Below, in pieces: positions 1-8,901 of a stretch of 19,712 bases of DNA. A model generated the notes under the pieces. It worked only from the letters and a program-made list of their open reading frames with translations. It was not told the DNA's origin and ran no database searches. The translations under genes were made by a program, and so were the position numbers. Source of the DNA: Ectocarpus siliculosus (taxonomy: Eukaryota; Sar; Phaeophyceae; Ectocarpales; Ectocarpaceae); NCBI GenBank assembly GCA_000310025.1, contig FN649755.1, positions 2,325,107 to 2,344,818 of the forward strand. Direction: 5' to 3'. Every line of letters begins with the position of its first letter. The first letter of the stretch is position 1.

Positions 1-690
1 TTTCTTGCAGTAGGCTGCTGCAATGGTTGGTTGTGATGCTACGGGTATGGTAGCCAGTTGAGAGGCAGGACCTGAATTCCGGAAGGCGAGACAGTAGGCT
101 AATCCTCAGATTCGCCCGGAAAAGTCTAGAAATATGGTGTATCGCTATGAATTGATTGTACTCTAGACACTACATCCCGGACTCTCTATCTGTTGAGGGA
201 GAAGAGTTCATTTTGTTTGTTGTATGAAAAATCAGATTTTGGTCAGAAACACACCCTGTGATGTAATAGCGGTGTATCCTGCTGGATGGGTGCGATGACG
301 GATGGGTGGCGAGGAAATACATTCAATGCTGGTGCCTCCACCAAACGGTACTATGCAACCGGTTGTTTGACGCGGGTGGTCCCTGAGATCGTCCTGCATA
401 GGACGCATCCTGTCAAGAACGCCACTGTCATTGTTACAGGTCGTTTTGTGCCTCTAGAACGATTCGGCCACGCAGCAGGGCATCGTAAGGCGCGGAAGTA
501 CTCCGCGCGTGCGTGTAGATGATGGGCGCATGCATCTCCGATCGGAAGGGCGGGGATGGAAGTGCGTGCGAGCAGTAGCGCCGATGATGGGGGTTATGTA
601 AACTATTGTATTGATCATGAGTGAACTCGTTCAATTATTGGAAGAAACCGTCACTCGAATCCTCACGGGTGGGTGTGATTTCCTGTTTGT

Positions 691-704
691 CCCCCCCCCC
701 CCCC
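691..704. repeat. Poly-C homopolymer (14 C)
   Basis: Fourteen consecutive C residues follow tttgt and end at gccgtg. It is a mononucleotide repeat, likely variable in length and error-prone in sequencing. No gene overlaps it. Confidence 0.95.
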
Positions 705-1100
705 GCCGTGCTCGTGTCTAGTCCCCGATGACAAGCAGGTGTACTGCATGTGCAGTGGGGTGACCAAGGAAATGGAGGTGACCAGCCGCACCGCTGTAGT
801 GGGCTGTACAAATACGTATGTCTGTGGTGTCTGTCGCGTCGGTCGGTGCACAGCAGGCTTCGTCTTCTTGTGAACTCTGCAACATTTCAACAACATATAT
901 ACGTGCGTGTATGCTTCGTTTTCCTTCGCTAGAGTAATTGCGTCTCCGGTAGGTCCAATGGACGTCACATATATACCAGACAGTCGGAGATGATATCCAC
1001 ATGAGCGGACTAAATAGTTGGATTCGTATTCTAACATTGTGTCAGGACCGGCCGGCCCGCCGGTTGACAAGCCATTTTTTTTGTGGTCAGCTATCTGAAA

Positions 1101-1125
1101 GTTTGGGCTGTGAGACAGCCCAAAC
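1101..1125. repeat. Perfect 11-bp inverted repeat with 3-base loop
   Basis: The left arm gtttgggctgt (1101-1111) is the exact reverse complement of the right arm acagcccaaac (1115-1125), separated by gag. Transcribed from either strand it would fold into a tight hairpin. No U-tract follows and no bacterial-type terminator is expected here. It could be a fragment of a mobile element, a small-RNA hairpin or chance. Confidence 0.9.
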
Positions 1126-1965
1126 ATCGTATAGACTACAAGGTATCCGGGCGTGGGTGTCTACCCTCCCTCAGATGACGCAAGACCACATTTGCATTGC
1201 CCGAAGAGGGACTGTGTGTCTTACAACGCTTGCATTTCCGCACAAAACATCGCGCACGTTGTTAGTCTACATTGGAGCCAGCTCGAGCGGACAATATTTT
1301 GGCAGCAAAAACTCATACTTCCATGATGTCTTTGATTGATAATGGCAGATTTGCGATGGGAACCGAATTTGAAGCCGAAACAACGCCACAAATGGGACAT
1401 GTTCAACACTGCGGCTGGAGGCATGCTCTCAGTCTTGTCTAAAACTTGGCCCGCTGCGAAGTGTAGTAAACGTAGGTACTGCTGTTGGACAAAATGCGAT
1501 GACACGAAGAGTCACAGCCATGAATCATCGAATTAATGAATGAAGGAATGGATGAGTGAATGTACGGATTACGGTGGAGAAGCAAGAGGCAAATATTTCA
1601 AACCGTCGTATTTGATGGGTTTGATAGGTTCAGAATCGGTTCGCCAGGCTTTGTGAGCGCGGAACGCGTCCCCGGGTTTTTGAGCCAGTTTTCGCAACTA
1701 ACTTTGGCCGTCAACCACACGCGCCACGGAGGCCTACCGAGCTCCGGGCGCGGGCGTTAGTGTACCCGCGAGCCTCCTGCGTGCCCCTGAGAAGGAATTG
1801 CGAGAAAAAGCTCGCTGCCGCGAGAGCAAGAAACGCAGAAGCATGAAAAGTGACCAAATCTTGTATGTACATATAGTACGTGAGACCATCACCGACAGTC
1901 GCTCTCTCTCACTCGCCGTGTGGGCGCACGCTCATGCCCAAATTGACCCCCGGCGGAGAAGTTAG

Positions 1966-2046
1966 ATGCAAGACATACAACACCTCTCCGCCGATTTCAA
2001 GGCTCGACTTCTCCACGACGAAGAGAATGTTTTAATGAAACTGCGA
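1966..2046 (+). CDS. Candidate first coding exon, unknown protein
   Basis: An ATG at 1966 opens 27 codons with a plausible protein composition (begins MQDIQHLSADFKARLL) and reaches CGA followed by gtgagt at 2047-2052, a strong 5' splice donor in phase 0. Upstream are a pyrimidine-rich CT stretch (about 1904-1914) and an AT-rich segment with tatgtacatatagta, compatible with a promoter and 5' UTR. I do not recognise the protein. Acceptors downstream (for example before 2455 and before 2614) could start the next exon, but none gives a chain I trust. The reading also stays open past the donor to 2187, so this may equally be a chance frame. Confidence 0.25.
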
Positions 2047-2946
2047 GTGAGTTTGTTTTCGGAAAGCTCTCGACGAGAAGGCTTGAACGCCACCGTCGTG
2101 GGGGCTGCCACCCTTCCTGCCGTTGGGAAAAGGAGCCTGGTAAATCGGTCCAGGGGGCGCGATATCTTGTGCCACCTACAGTGGTAGACTACCCAGTATG
2201 AGCTTCAGGAATGCATCTTGTCGCAAGAATGACAACAGTGAACGGCCGACCGTCAAGGGATGTGACGATCTCCACACTGCGCCCCTCATCGTCTCTCTCT
2301 CTCTCTCCCTCTCTCTCTCGTTTTCTCTTTCTCCCTGCTTTTGCAACAAGAATAGCCTCTCGTGCAGTACCATTAATAACGTGTTGACCAACCTCAGAAC
2401 GTCGAGTCGACCACTTGCCGTGGTGTTCGTCAATTCAATACTCACTCATGCAGGTACCGCCAGTAGCTGTTGACCCTCTTACATGCACGGGTACGTTCTG
2501 TTCTGTTTGGTGCTCTCGCGGGTTGTGCCCGACTGCGAAAAATAACTAGTATCATTTCAATGAACAAACAGCCCAACAGCCGTATGTAGTAAAGTTCTCG
2601 CCTTTCGTCGCCAGGATTCCAGAATGCCCTTTGAATCTCCGTTGATGGACGAAAAGGCACCGCAACCTACAGTAGTAAGAGTGTTTTTTTTGCTACATTT
2701 GTATTGGAATCTCTGCTGATGGGACAAAAGTCCCCACAACAACCGCACACATGGACGCCAAAATAAAATCGGTGTCGATCGGTGTGTTAATACTCCTACA
2801 TTTTCCACCGCTGACTGCTTTGTAGCACGAAGGTGTCCTGATCGCTACCATTCGCATGGTTGACATCTACAGACTATTGATGCGGTTGGTGCGTAGTTGT
2901 TGAAATCTTACTTAAGTGTGAAGACTATTGATGATTTCGAAGATGA
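2047..2946. other. Non-coding stretch with CT microsatellite and a weak direct repeat
   Basis: No gene can be supported beyond the candidate exon just upstream. A CT-repeat tract lies at 2292-2319. Two related segments beginning gaatctc, at 2633 and about 2707, each followed by an imperfect tgatggacaaaa-like string, look like a degraded direct repeat about 75 bp apart. If the candidate exon is real, part of this interval is its first intron. Confidence 0.4.
2292..2319. repeat. (TC)n microsatellite
   Basis: A run of TC dinucleotides with one C interruption continues into a pyrimidine-only tract to about 2336. It produces Arg-Glu or Ser-Leu low-complexity frames on the two strands; these are repeat translations, not genes. 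Confidence 0.95.
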
Positions 2947-3267
2947 TAGAGCCACAGCAGCATGCGCGCTGGGCAAAATGTCTTGAATTAGAATTGACAG
3001 CCACACTGGCTCTACTTTCTATAATCGTCCAGTATGCTATGACGATAGAGCCGGTATAAGCATGCAGGCTCTAATATATGTTCTTGATTCTTGGTTCGAT
3101 TATTTTTCACTATTCCTTGAATACCACTGGCTCTATTTCCTGCAGTTCCGGGGCAGCACACAACATCTTCCGTACACAAACACGCATCTCTTCACTCAGC
3201 ACACACTCAGCGCACAGGCTCTCCCGCGTCTTCAAGTCTCAACGCACGCTCTACCAAAAACACCACC
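2947..3267 (+). promoter_or_regulatory. Upstream region of the secreted-protein gene with repeated TAGAGCC/GGCTCTA
   Basis: The 7-mer TAGAGCC or its reverse complement occurs at 2947-2953, 3008-3014, 3046-3052, 3067-3073 and 3129-3135, and a GGCTCT 6-mer lies at 3217-3222. Two copies share the 11-mer cactggctcta (3004 and 3125) and two share gatagagcc (2945 and 3044). The pair at 3046 and 3067 is inverted around ggtataagcatgca, which contains a TATA-like tataa. From about 3150 to 3267 the sequence becomes C/A-rich with few G, as in a 5' leader, and ends in caccaccATG. This reads as a core promoter and leader with a repeated cis-element; the factor is unknown. Confidence 0.45.
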
Positions 3268-6200
3268 ATGAAGTTCTTCATGTCGATGCTCTCCGCCCTC
3301 ATCGTGTGCCTCATGTTCATGGCGACAAAGGTGGCGGGAGGCCCGGCTGCGGCGCTGGCCGCGTACGGCTCGTGCCAAACCGGGTGAGTGAGTGGGAAAT
3401 CAACTTTGGTGGAAGCATGCATATTCGACACAGGCGCGATAGCTGGGTTTGTTTCAAGGTCACAGTGCTATCGTACCTCGTGTGTGTGTAGAACATATAG
3501 CGTGTGGTACAAGTGACGTCAAGGTTTTGGTGCCAAAAACATGGCAAAAGTATCCCAGAATGCATCGTGTTGATACTTCGTCTACAACACCTTGTATGCA
3601 GCTCCTCCCAAGACTGACCCTCTCGCATTGCACGAGAGGATTCTGCCCAAAAAGGTGAGTTGCCTATGTAGGGCCATGGATACACATATTCTATGGGGAA
3701 CCGCTCCTTCCCTCATGGACTCGTCGATCGGTGCCTTCGTGATTTCGCATCAAGCTGCAGGCTGGCTTTGTCAGATGTTCTGTATCATGCAAACCAGATA
3801 CAGATACATGACCTACACACATAAACACCAAAATTTTTCACAAAAAACTCTCAGATGATTGATGATTCCAGTATCCAAAGTAGAGTCGTTGAGTTTCAAC
3901 ACCATCGTCGAACTCAACCAACCAACTCCGTTGGCACATGGCTGTCCATGGACTCATGAATGACATTAACGAGAGGTTCTCACGAAATGGAAGGGGTTAC
4001 CCCCCCGGTTACGGGCAATTGGTCCCCACTAAAAGGGGATACATGCAGCTTGCTAATGTACCGTGATGATCGTAGCATCACGAAGGACGAAAGGTTGCAT
4101 GAATCGGGAGAGGTCCGAAACCTCTAGGATGGTTCCCCCACGGGTTGCTTTTCACTCGCTGTCCCATCTCACTCGCTCGTTGCTGCGTTTATCGAGAGGC
4201 TGTGTGTACCCAGCGTAGAAACAACCAGCATTGATCTGCCTGAAACAAACGTGACAGGTTGCGAGTGGACTCTACAACGACGGCGGGACCCCCAGTTTTT
4301 CCCGGGAACATACTACGTACTTCCGATTCGCTCCGAAATGTTCCGACCTGTATGGGCTGTCTGCTTCTTCCAAGAAGAAAGTTGACTAGGAAAAAAAAAA
4401 CGGTTCAGCGGCATCGCCTGCGACTGACTCGTTGTCGGAACATGTCGGAGCGAAACGGAAGTAAGTGGTCTTCCTGGCGCCGCTGACGAGCTGACGACCT
4501 TGAAAATTCCGCGCTGGAAATGTCTATCCAACAACAACGGAGACGACCATATCGATACATACAGAACTCGCGGAGTTTGATAAGGTGTTGACGGACAAGA
4601 AACAAGCCATCTGCCGCTCTCTCGATTCGCTTGGACGTCGCTTTGTCGGCTCTCCCACTACTGTAGACGGGCTGGTTTTCCCCTAGACTAGAGATAGAAT
4701 GAATGTGACCTTGTTCACCAACGACACGGCGTTCGCCAAGAATCGCCGTCAGATCCAATGGATATTTCACTACGTACACAGCACCATTTTCCGAGTGGAT
4801 TGCAAACAAGCTGCACAGATAAAAATCTGTTCGTGATTCAATCCTCAAGAGAGAACGAACGAATGCACTCAACTCATGGAAAAAGGAGCGTCAGTGGTCC
4901 AAAACGCCGAGACCGTGAACGCGCAGAATGGTATGCACAAGAGAGTGTAAGAACAATCGAGATTGCTTCGAACCAATAGAAACACCAAAGAAAAGTGAGT
5001 ACAGAAATAATGTAGTCGTTGTCCATAGAACACAGTACCAGCCAACGGAACTTGGTGGCCAACACGTCGTTCGACATGCGCAATTCAACGTGATGACACC
5101 CATCAGTGTCGCTCGTGTCATCCTGAGGTTACGTCTCGCGGTCTTGAAGAATCTCGACTATCGTTTCGAGCTCGTGAGTCAGCTTCATTCAATGTCGGAC
5201 TCCTCGCGCGAGTTGAAGCTTGACTTTTTTTGTCTTCTCCAAAGCGGAAAAATATTTATGTGATCCGTGTCTTCGTTACTCTTGGCCTGGGGTGGCGCGG
5301 AAAGTCATGGTGCGGCGAAAAACGAAGAAAATGTTTCCCCCCCACTCGCCCCTGGCAAACCATCTGGAATTTCATAGGTCGGAGGGGTCATCCCTCCTAG
5401 CCGTGACGACAGTAAAAACTAACAATAAGGTTCACTAATCATTCGACTGTATTTTACGTAGAGTGTAAACATTCATGTGGATCAATTTTGTTTTGCAGCA
5501 CACTACCGCAATATACGGGCAGCAAACGACAATGAATGGCGCATGCACGTACAGTAGCTCCACACATACATACATGTACTGATGTTGCAGCATGTATGTT
5601 GTTGGAGTTGCCTAACCCAGCCGTTTATCAAAATGCACCATGTTCGTTCGTTTCTTTGGTGGCGCTTCAACGCGTACCCACGGGCTTGGAATATTTTCCT
5701 TGCTTCCAATCGATGTCTCGGTGAAAGGCCGTCATGAATCATTGACGTTTTTGACGATTCATTAGCGAAAAGAAAGCCAGGTTTCTCAGTCCTTTCTGAA
5801 CCGTCGCCCCTCACATTTTCAGTTGTTGATAGTCATAAGGACCCTCTGCGGCGTGACCATGACTTGTACGCACAGCGTTAATCAATAGGTGAACTACCAC
5901 GTATCCAGAAAGAATGGAACAATTCACACCAGCTTTGAGTATCGTCCTACTTGGTTGGGACGGAGAGATACCAAACAAGAGCGCGAAGTGGGAATGAATA
6001 TATATGTTGTCCCGTTTTCACAAAAGTTGAAACCTACAGAATCCTGCTGGTCTCCACGTTTTCCTCGCGGAGACTGTCCCGTGTGCCATCCTCTGCCTGA
6101 TACCTCCATTTGGGACTCCTGTGTTTATCATGAGAAATGATTGTTGTTTCGTATCGTCTGACCCAGATGAAGTCACTCTTGATATTTAGTTGTTGATATC

Positions 6201-6548
6201 CGGCCGTTGACGCTACCGCATGCCCTGCTTTAGCTTGCTTGATCGATGCTCAAGACAGATCTTCACGGTGTGTCGACTACTCGAGCCCTCTTCATTGTTA
6301 TGCACGGTCTATGTTAAGCATATCACCCATCAGCTCCGCCCCCCCCCCGTCTCCAATAATATATGTCCACCGCCAGATGCAACGCGGTCGCGGTCGCGTG
6401 CTATGCGGCTGCCGGCGCCACCTTCGGGGTCGCCACGGGAGGAGCCGGCGTTCCAATTGCCATCGCCGGCTGCAACACTGCCTTGGGCACGTGCATGGCC
6501 GCCTGCTGGGGAGTCACGGGGGCCGCTGCCTTGGCCCCTACCCCGTAA
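3268..6548 (+). CDS. Small secreted six-cysteine protein, two exons: join(3268..3383, 6377..6548)
   Basis: Exon 1 runs from ATG 3268 (good context, caccaccATGa) to 3383 and ends in phase 2 (GG) at gtgagt. Exon 2 begins after ccgccag at 6377, supplies A to complete GGA (Gly39), and runs to TAA 6546-6548. The product is 95 residues. Residues 1 to about 24 are a classic signal peptide (MKFFMSMLSALIVCLMFMAT, then KVAG), so export is expected. The mature part has six cysteines: one before the junction (SCQTG), then GCN, ACY, GCN, GTC and AAC, in an Ala/Gly-rich body with the run CYAAAGATFG, and it ends in APTP. The join restores the contiguous motif SCQTGCNAVAVACYAAAG, which strongly supports the splice. 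I recall related small Cys-rich secreted proteins of unknown function in algae and other eukaryotes, some annotated as zygote-specific-like; I cannot verify this here. Function unknown. The intron of 2,993 bp is unusually long for so short a protein. Confidence 0.8.
3602..3654 (+). other. Possible cassette or poison exon inside the long intron
   Basis: This 53-base segment lies between tgtatgcag and gtgagttg, both good splice signals. Included after exon 1 (phase 2) it would give an in-frame TGA after five codons, so it would truncate the secreted protein. In another phase it reads PPKTDPLALHERILPKK, so it could also belong to a different transcript. Only the splice-site match supports it. 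Confidence 0.2.
3993..4145 (+). other. Hairpin-rich patch, possible structured RNA
   Basis: Several short stems follow one another: gggg/cccc around 3993-4003, cccg/cggg at 4005-4014, tcccc/gggga at 4023-4039, cgtgatg/catcacg with a 7-base loop at 4062-4082, and agagg/cctct with loop tccgaaa at 4109-4125. Strings such as tgatga and cgaaa recall box C or hammerhead cores, but the other required parts are not present. It matches no RNA class I know and may be a remnant of a mobile element. Confidence 0.2.
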
Positions 6549-8456
6549 ATTGTTTCCTGAACGCGTCTTTCCACGCTTTCCTCCAAGAAGCGCGTTTGGT
6601 GCGAGCACGCTAGTGGTGGAATTTGCAGACAACCCGACTTCGTTGCTGCAAGCCTGCCTTGTAGAGGCTTCAGAAGGGTGCGTAGAATAGGACCACTGCA
6701 TCGGTCACGTTTTGTCTCATCCCTTACTACTGCTTTCAGTTGCATGGAGGTTCCCCGGCGGTGTATGTTTCGCGTTTTGACCTCCGAGCCTAGTCTAGAC
6801 AAAGTTTTGTCATCCGGGAGGGACGCAAAGGGTTGCGCGATGCCGGATGTGGGGTACTCCGTCGCTGAAGATGTTAGGCTTACCCATCAGCCTTTGTAGC
6901 AGAAGAGGGAACCCGAACTTCGCCGAGCGAAGGAACACTTACTACTGAGGAGATGCTGCCTTTTGACCGCTGGATTCATTGAACGATTTGGGACGCGGGC
7001 GCCCTCGAACAATACCTTTCGCGTTGTCTGAAGCGGGACAACGGTTTCGCAACTCTTCCCACTTTGTCGAGGTTTTCTTTGCCCTCGTGTGGTGGCCCAT
7101 CATGGTCGTGTACTTTCCCAACTCTCAATAGAGGGAATCCACGTGTTGCTGAAATGACGTGAAATATTGACATTTCAGGAAGTTTTGACGTGACGAGGTT
7201 ACGCCGCGTTTTTGGAGGCAAACTCTGACGGCGAAATTTTTGTGAAAAAGCGTCAAAACCTAAACCGACGCGAAAAGATTGACACTTCAAATATCGCCAG
7301 ACTGTGGCTCACACAATCTTGCTCTGTGCTCTGTTACCATCACCAAATCACGAAAGGAGCGCGGTCAGCAGCGAACACAGTGGCCATGCCTACTGATTGC
7401 TCCTAGCGGTCCTACACACACACGTCTCGGCAGTTCTCACGGCGGCCCAGTGGCCGGACGCGCGTGTTCGGCGCGCGCGTTCGGTAGATGAGCCATCGCG
7501 ATTGCGCACGGGCTTTCAGCAGCAAAAAGGGGATAGGCAGTACTCGGGGGAGTCCCGCCCTCGGAGGGAGCACATATAGAGGATTAAGGGAGGGTACACG
7601 GACTTGGCCAGTCAGTAGGTGCATTTCGTCGCCCCCCTCACGGGGTTCGGTGCTCTGCTGCCGCAGTGACATCGGTACACAGCAGTACACAGCAGTACAG
7701 CGAGCAGCTGCCTCACTCATCAGCAACGAACGGCAGTTTGACGCCTGGGAAGTCGCCGCGGCGAAAGAGAGAAGGTCGGCGGGATGAGGCGGAGGGGTAC
7801 ACCTAGTCTCCTGGGAGCCTGGGAGTGTGAGTCTTCCCTTCAGCATGTCGACCCTGGGTGGCAGCCCGAACCAACCCGGGGTCGTGAACATGACCGGCGT
7901 TAACGCGTCAACTCTACTCCACCATTTTTTTTTCCCTCCCACGTGCCAACGGGCACACGCGGTGCGAATTTTTTCCCGTCAAAACCCTCAACCGTTACTT
8001 GATGTTGGCGTCAATCCTCAAAGGTCAAAGGTCAAAATTCCGCGTCAATCCATAGTGGATACCCTATAATCACCTGTGATTTTTCCTTCGCGTGCACTCT
8101 CCGCTTTGGGGAGCATAGACAAGTAAAGAACGTGCCTTTGACTTCTTTTGTGCATGGACGAGGCAACAAATTTCACGCGCCTCGTTGCGCGTAGCAATCA
8201 TGGAGTGTCGGGCACGCCTCTTGAGGGCCCAATCTCATCAATGTAGACAACCACCACGTGAAACACCCACCCATTCCTTTCAGACAGAGGCAGTGAACTT
8301 GCCAGAAAAAAACCATGAAACCGATCACGTGAAGAGTCCAGAGGTAACAAAGGCAGTGAACACTATCGCCTGGAAAACATCGACGAAACCGCAAATTCGT
8401 TTGGACGCGGTCGAGAAGCGATCACTTCGCCTCGCACCGGCACCCCGCTTGGGGGT
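6549..8456. other. Non-coding stretch between the secreted-protein gene and the copia insertion
   Basis: The first few hundred bases are presumably the 3' UTR and downstream flank of the secreted-protein gene. I see a short tandem repeat at 7675-7700 and two segments with similar wording (gtcaaaacc with neighbouring A/T runs, near 7250 and 7974) that may be remnants of one dispersed repeat. The 176-codon minus frame at 7412-7942 and the plus frame at 8185 onward have no recognisable domain or coding-like composition. Confidence 0.5.
7675..7700. repeat. Short tandem repeat, unit gtacacagca, 2.6 copies
   Basis: Two exact copies of gtacacagca (7675-7684 and 7685-7694) are followed by gtacag. 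No gene relation is visible. Confidence 0.9.
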
Positions 8457-8461
8457 GTCCC
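8457..8461. repeat. Target-site duplication, left copy (GTCCC)
   Basis: GTCCC directly precedes the 5' LTR, and the same five bases directly follow the 3' LTR at 15807-15811. The final C is also the last internal base before the 3' LTR, so a 4-base duplication with the LTR starting at C is formally possible. Five bases is usual for Ty1/copia. Confidence 0.9.
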
Positions 8462-8814
8462 TATTAGATATATTGGGAGTACTCGTAGCATAGTATGACG
8501 GTTGAGATGTCCGGTACGTACGTACGAAAGTAACAGTGATGAGATGCGGAGGGATAGGAACTTTCTACATATATTCCTTGGTTGCGAGAGGTATTTGGTG
8601 GAGATTCAGAGAGATTCGTTGAGTGACAAAGAGTGAAGGCGTGCCCAGATACCGTGAAGGTTTGACGAGCACTGGCACGCCCCCGATGAATACAATACTT
8701 TCCAATACTTTTGCATTACGTTTTCAACACGTTTCCTACCCATCCACGCTCCGCCATGAGCCACCCGCTTTGAGCTCCAACCACAAAGAACCGAGCCACC
8801 CGAATTATCGATCA
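8462..8814 (+). repeat. 5' LTR of copia copy 1
   Basis: 353 bp beginning tattagatat and ending atcgatca, identical to 15454-15806. The start is TA rather than the usual TG; the end is the usual CA. A TATA-like ctacatatatt lies at about 8565-8575 and would fit the element's promoter. Two internal palindromic stretches, gtacgtacgtac (about 8515-8526) and ttatcgataa-like sequence at the 3' edge, are visible. Confidence 0.95.
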
Positions 8815-8901
8815 CGCTAGCGTATGACACGTCGTCTACGAGATTCGCGGTCGAGCTTGGTTTAGGAGCATCGCCTTGCGGCGATCGACAGCAGGGTCAA
8901 G

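Larger units (their letters stand above)
1..1965. other. Non-coding stretch, no supported gene
   Basis: No open reading frame here has a recognisable domain or a convincing combination of start, coding composition and splice sites. The visible structure is a 14-base C run at 691-704 and a perfect hairpin at 1101-1125, listed separately. The window opens with tttcttgcag, which resembles a 3' splice site, so bases 11 onward could be the last exon or 3' UTR of a gene starting outside the window. The reading after it closes within a few codons, so I do not call it. Confidence 0.5.
3384..6376 (+). other. Long intron of the secreted-protein gene
   Basis: The intron is bounded by gtgagt at 3384 and a pyrimidine- and C-rich tract (around 6339-6352) leading to cag at 6374-6376. 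It contains a possible extra exon (3602-3654), a hairpin-rich patch (3993-4145) and anonymous sequence. Frames between 4128 and 5000 on + and 4405 and 4872 on - look protein-like in places, but stop codons occur at about the random rate, so I do not call genes there. 5000-6330 holds nothing I can support. Confidence 0.65.

Noticed and set aside
4060-4100. U3 snoRNA box C or hammerhead core (tgatgatcgt, gacgaaa)
   Set aside because: The other boxes or stems required by either class are missing or wrongly spaced.
4128-5000. Plus-strand protein-like pieces (for example FFPGTYYVLPIRSEMF and TELAEFDKVLTDKKQAICRS), briefly considered as a decayed calpain-like gene
   Set aside because: Stops occur at about the random rate over the interval, no splice chain joins the pieces, and the minus strand is equally open at 4405-4872. 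A protein-profile search of the three plus frames would settle it.
7412-7942. Minus-strand frame of 176 codons
   Set aside because: No motif, composition typical of random GC-rich sequence, and a length expected by chance in a window of this size.
8185-8493. Plus-strand frame running into the 5' LTR, considered as a host gene disrupted by the insertion
   Set aside because: Rejoining the empty site extends it by only a few codons to a stop, and the sequence shows no domain or coding bias.
8815-8840. Half-tRNA initiator-Met primer site as in Drosophila copia
   Set aside because: The reverse complement contains TCATA but the flanking bases do not form an anticodon stem.
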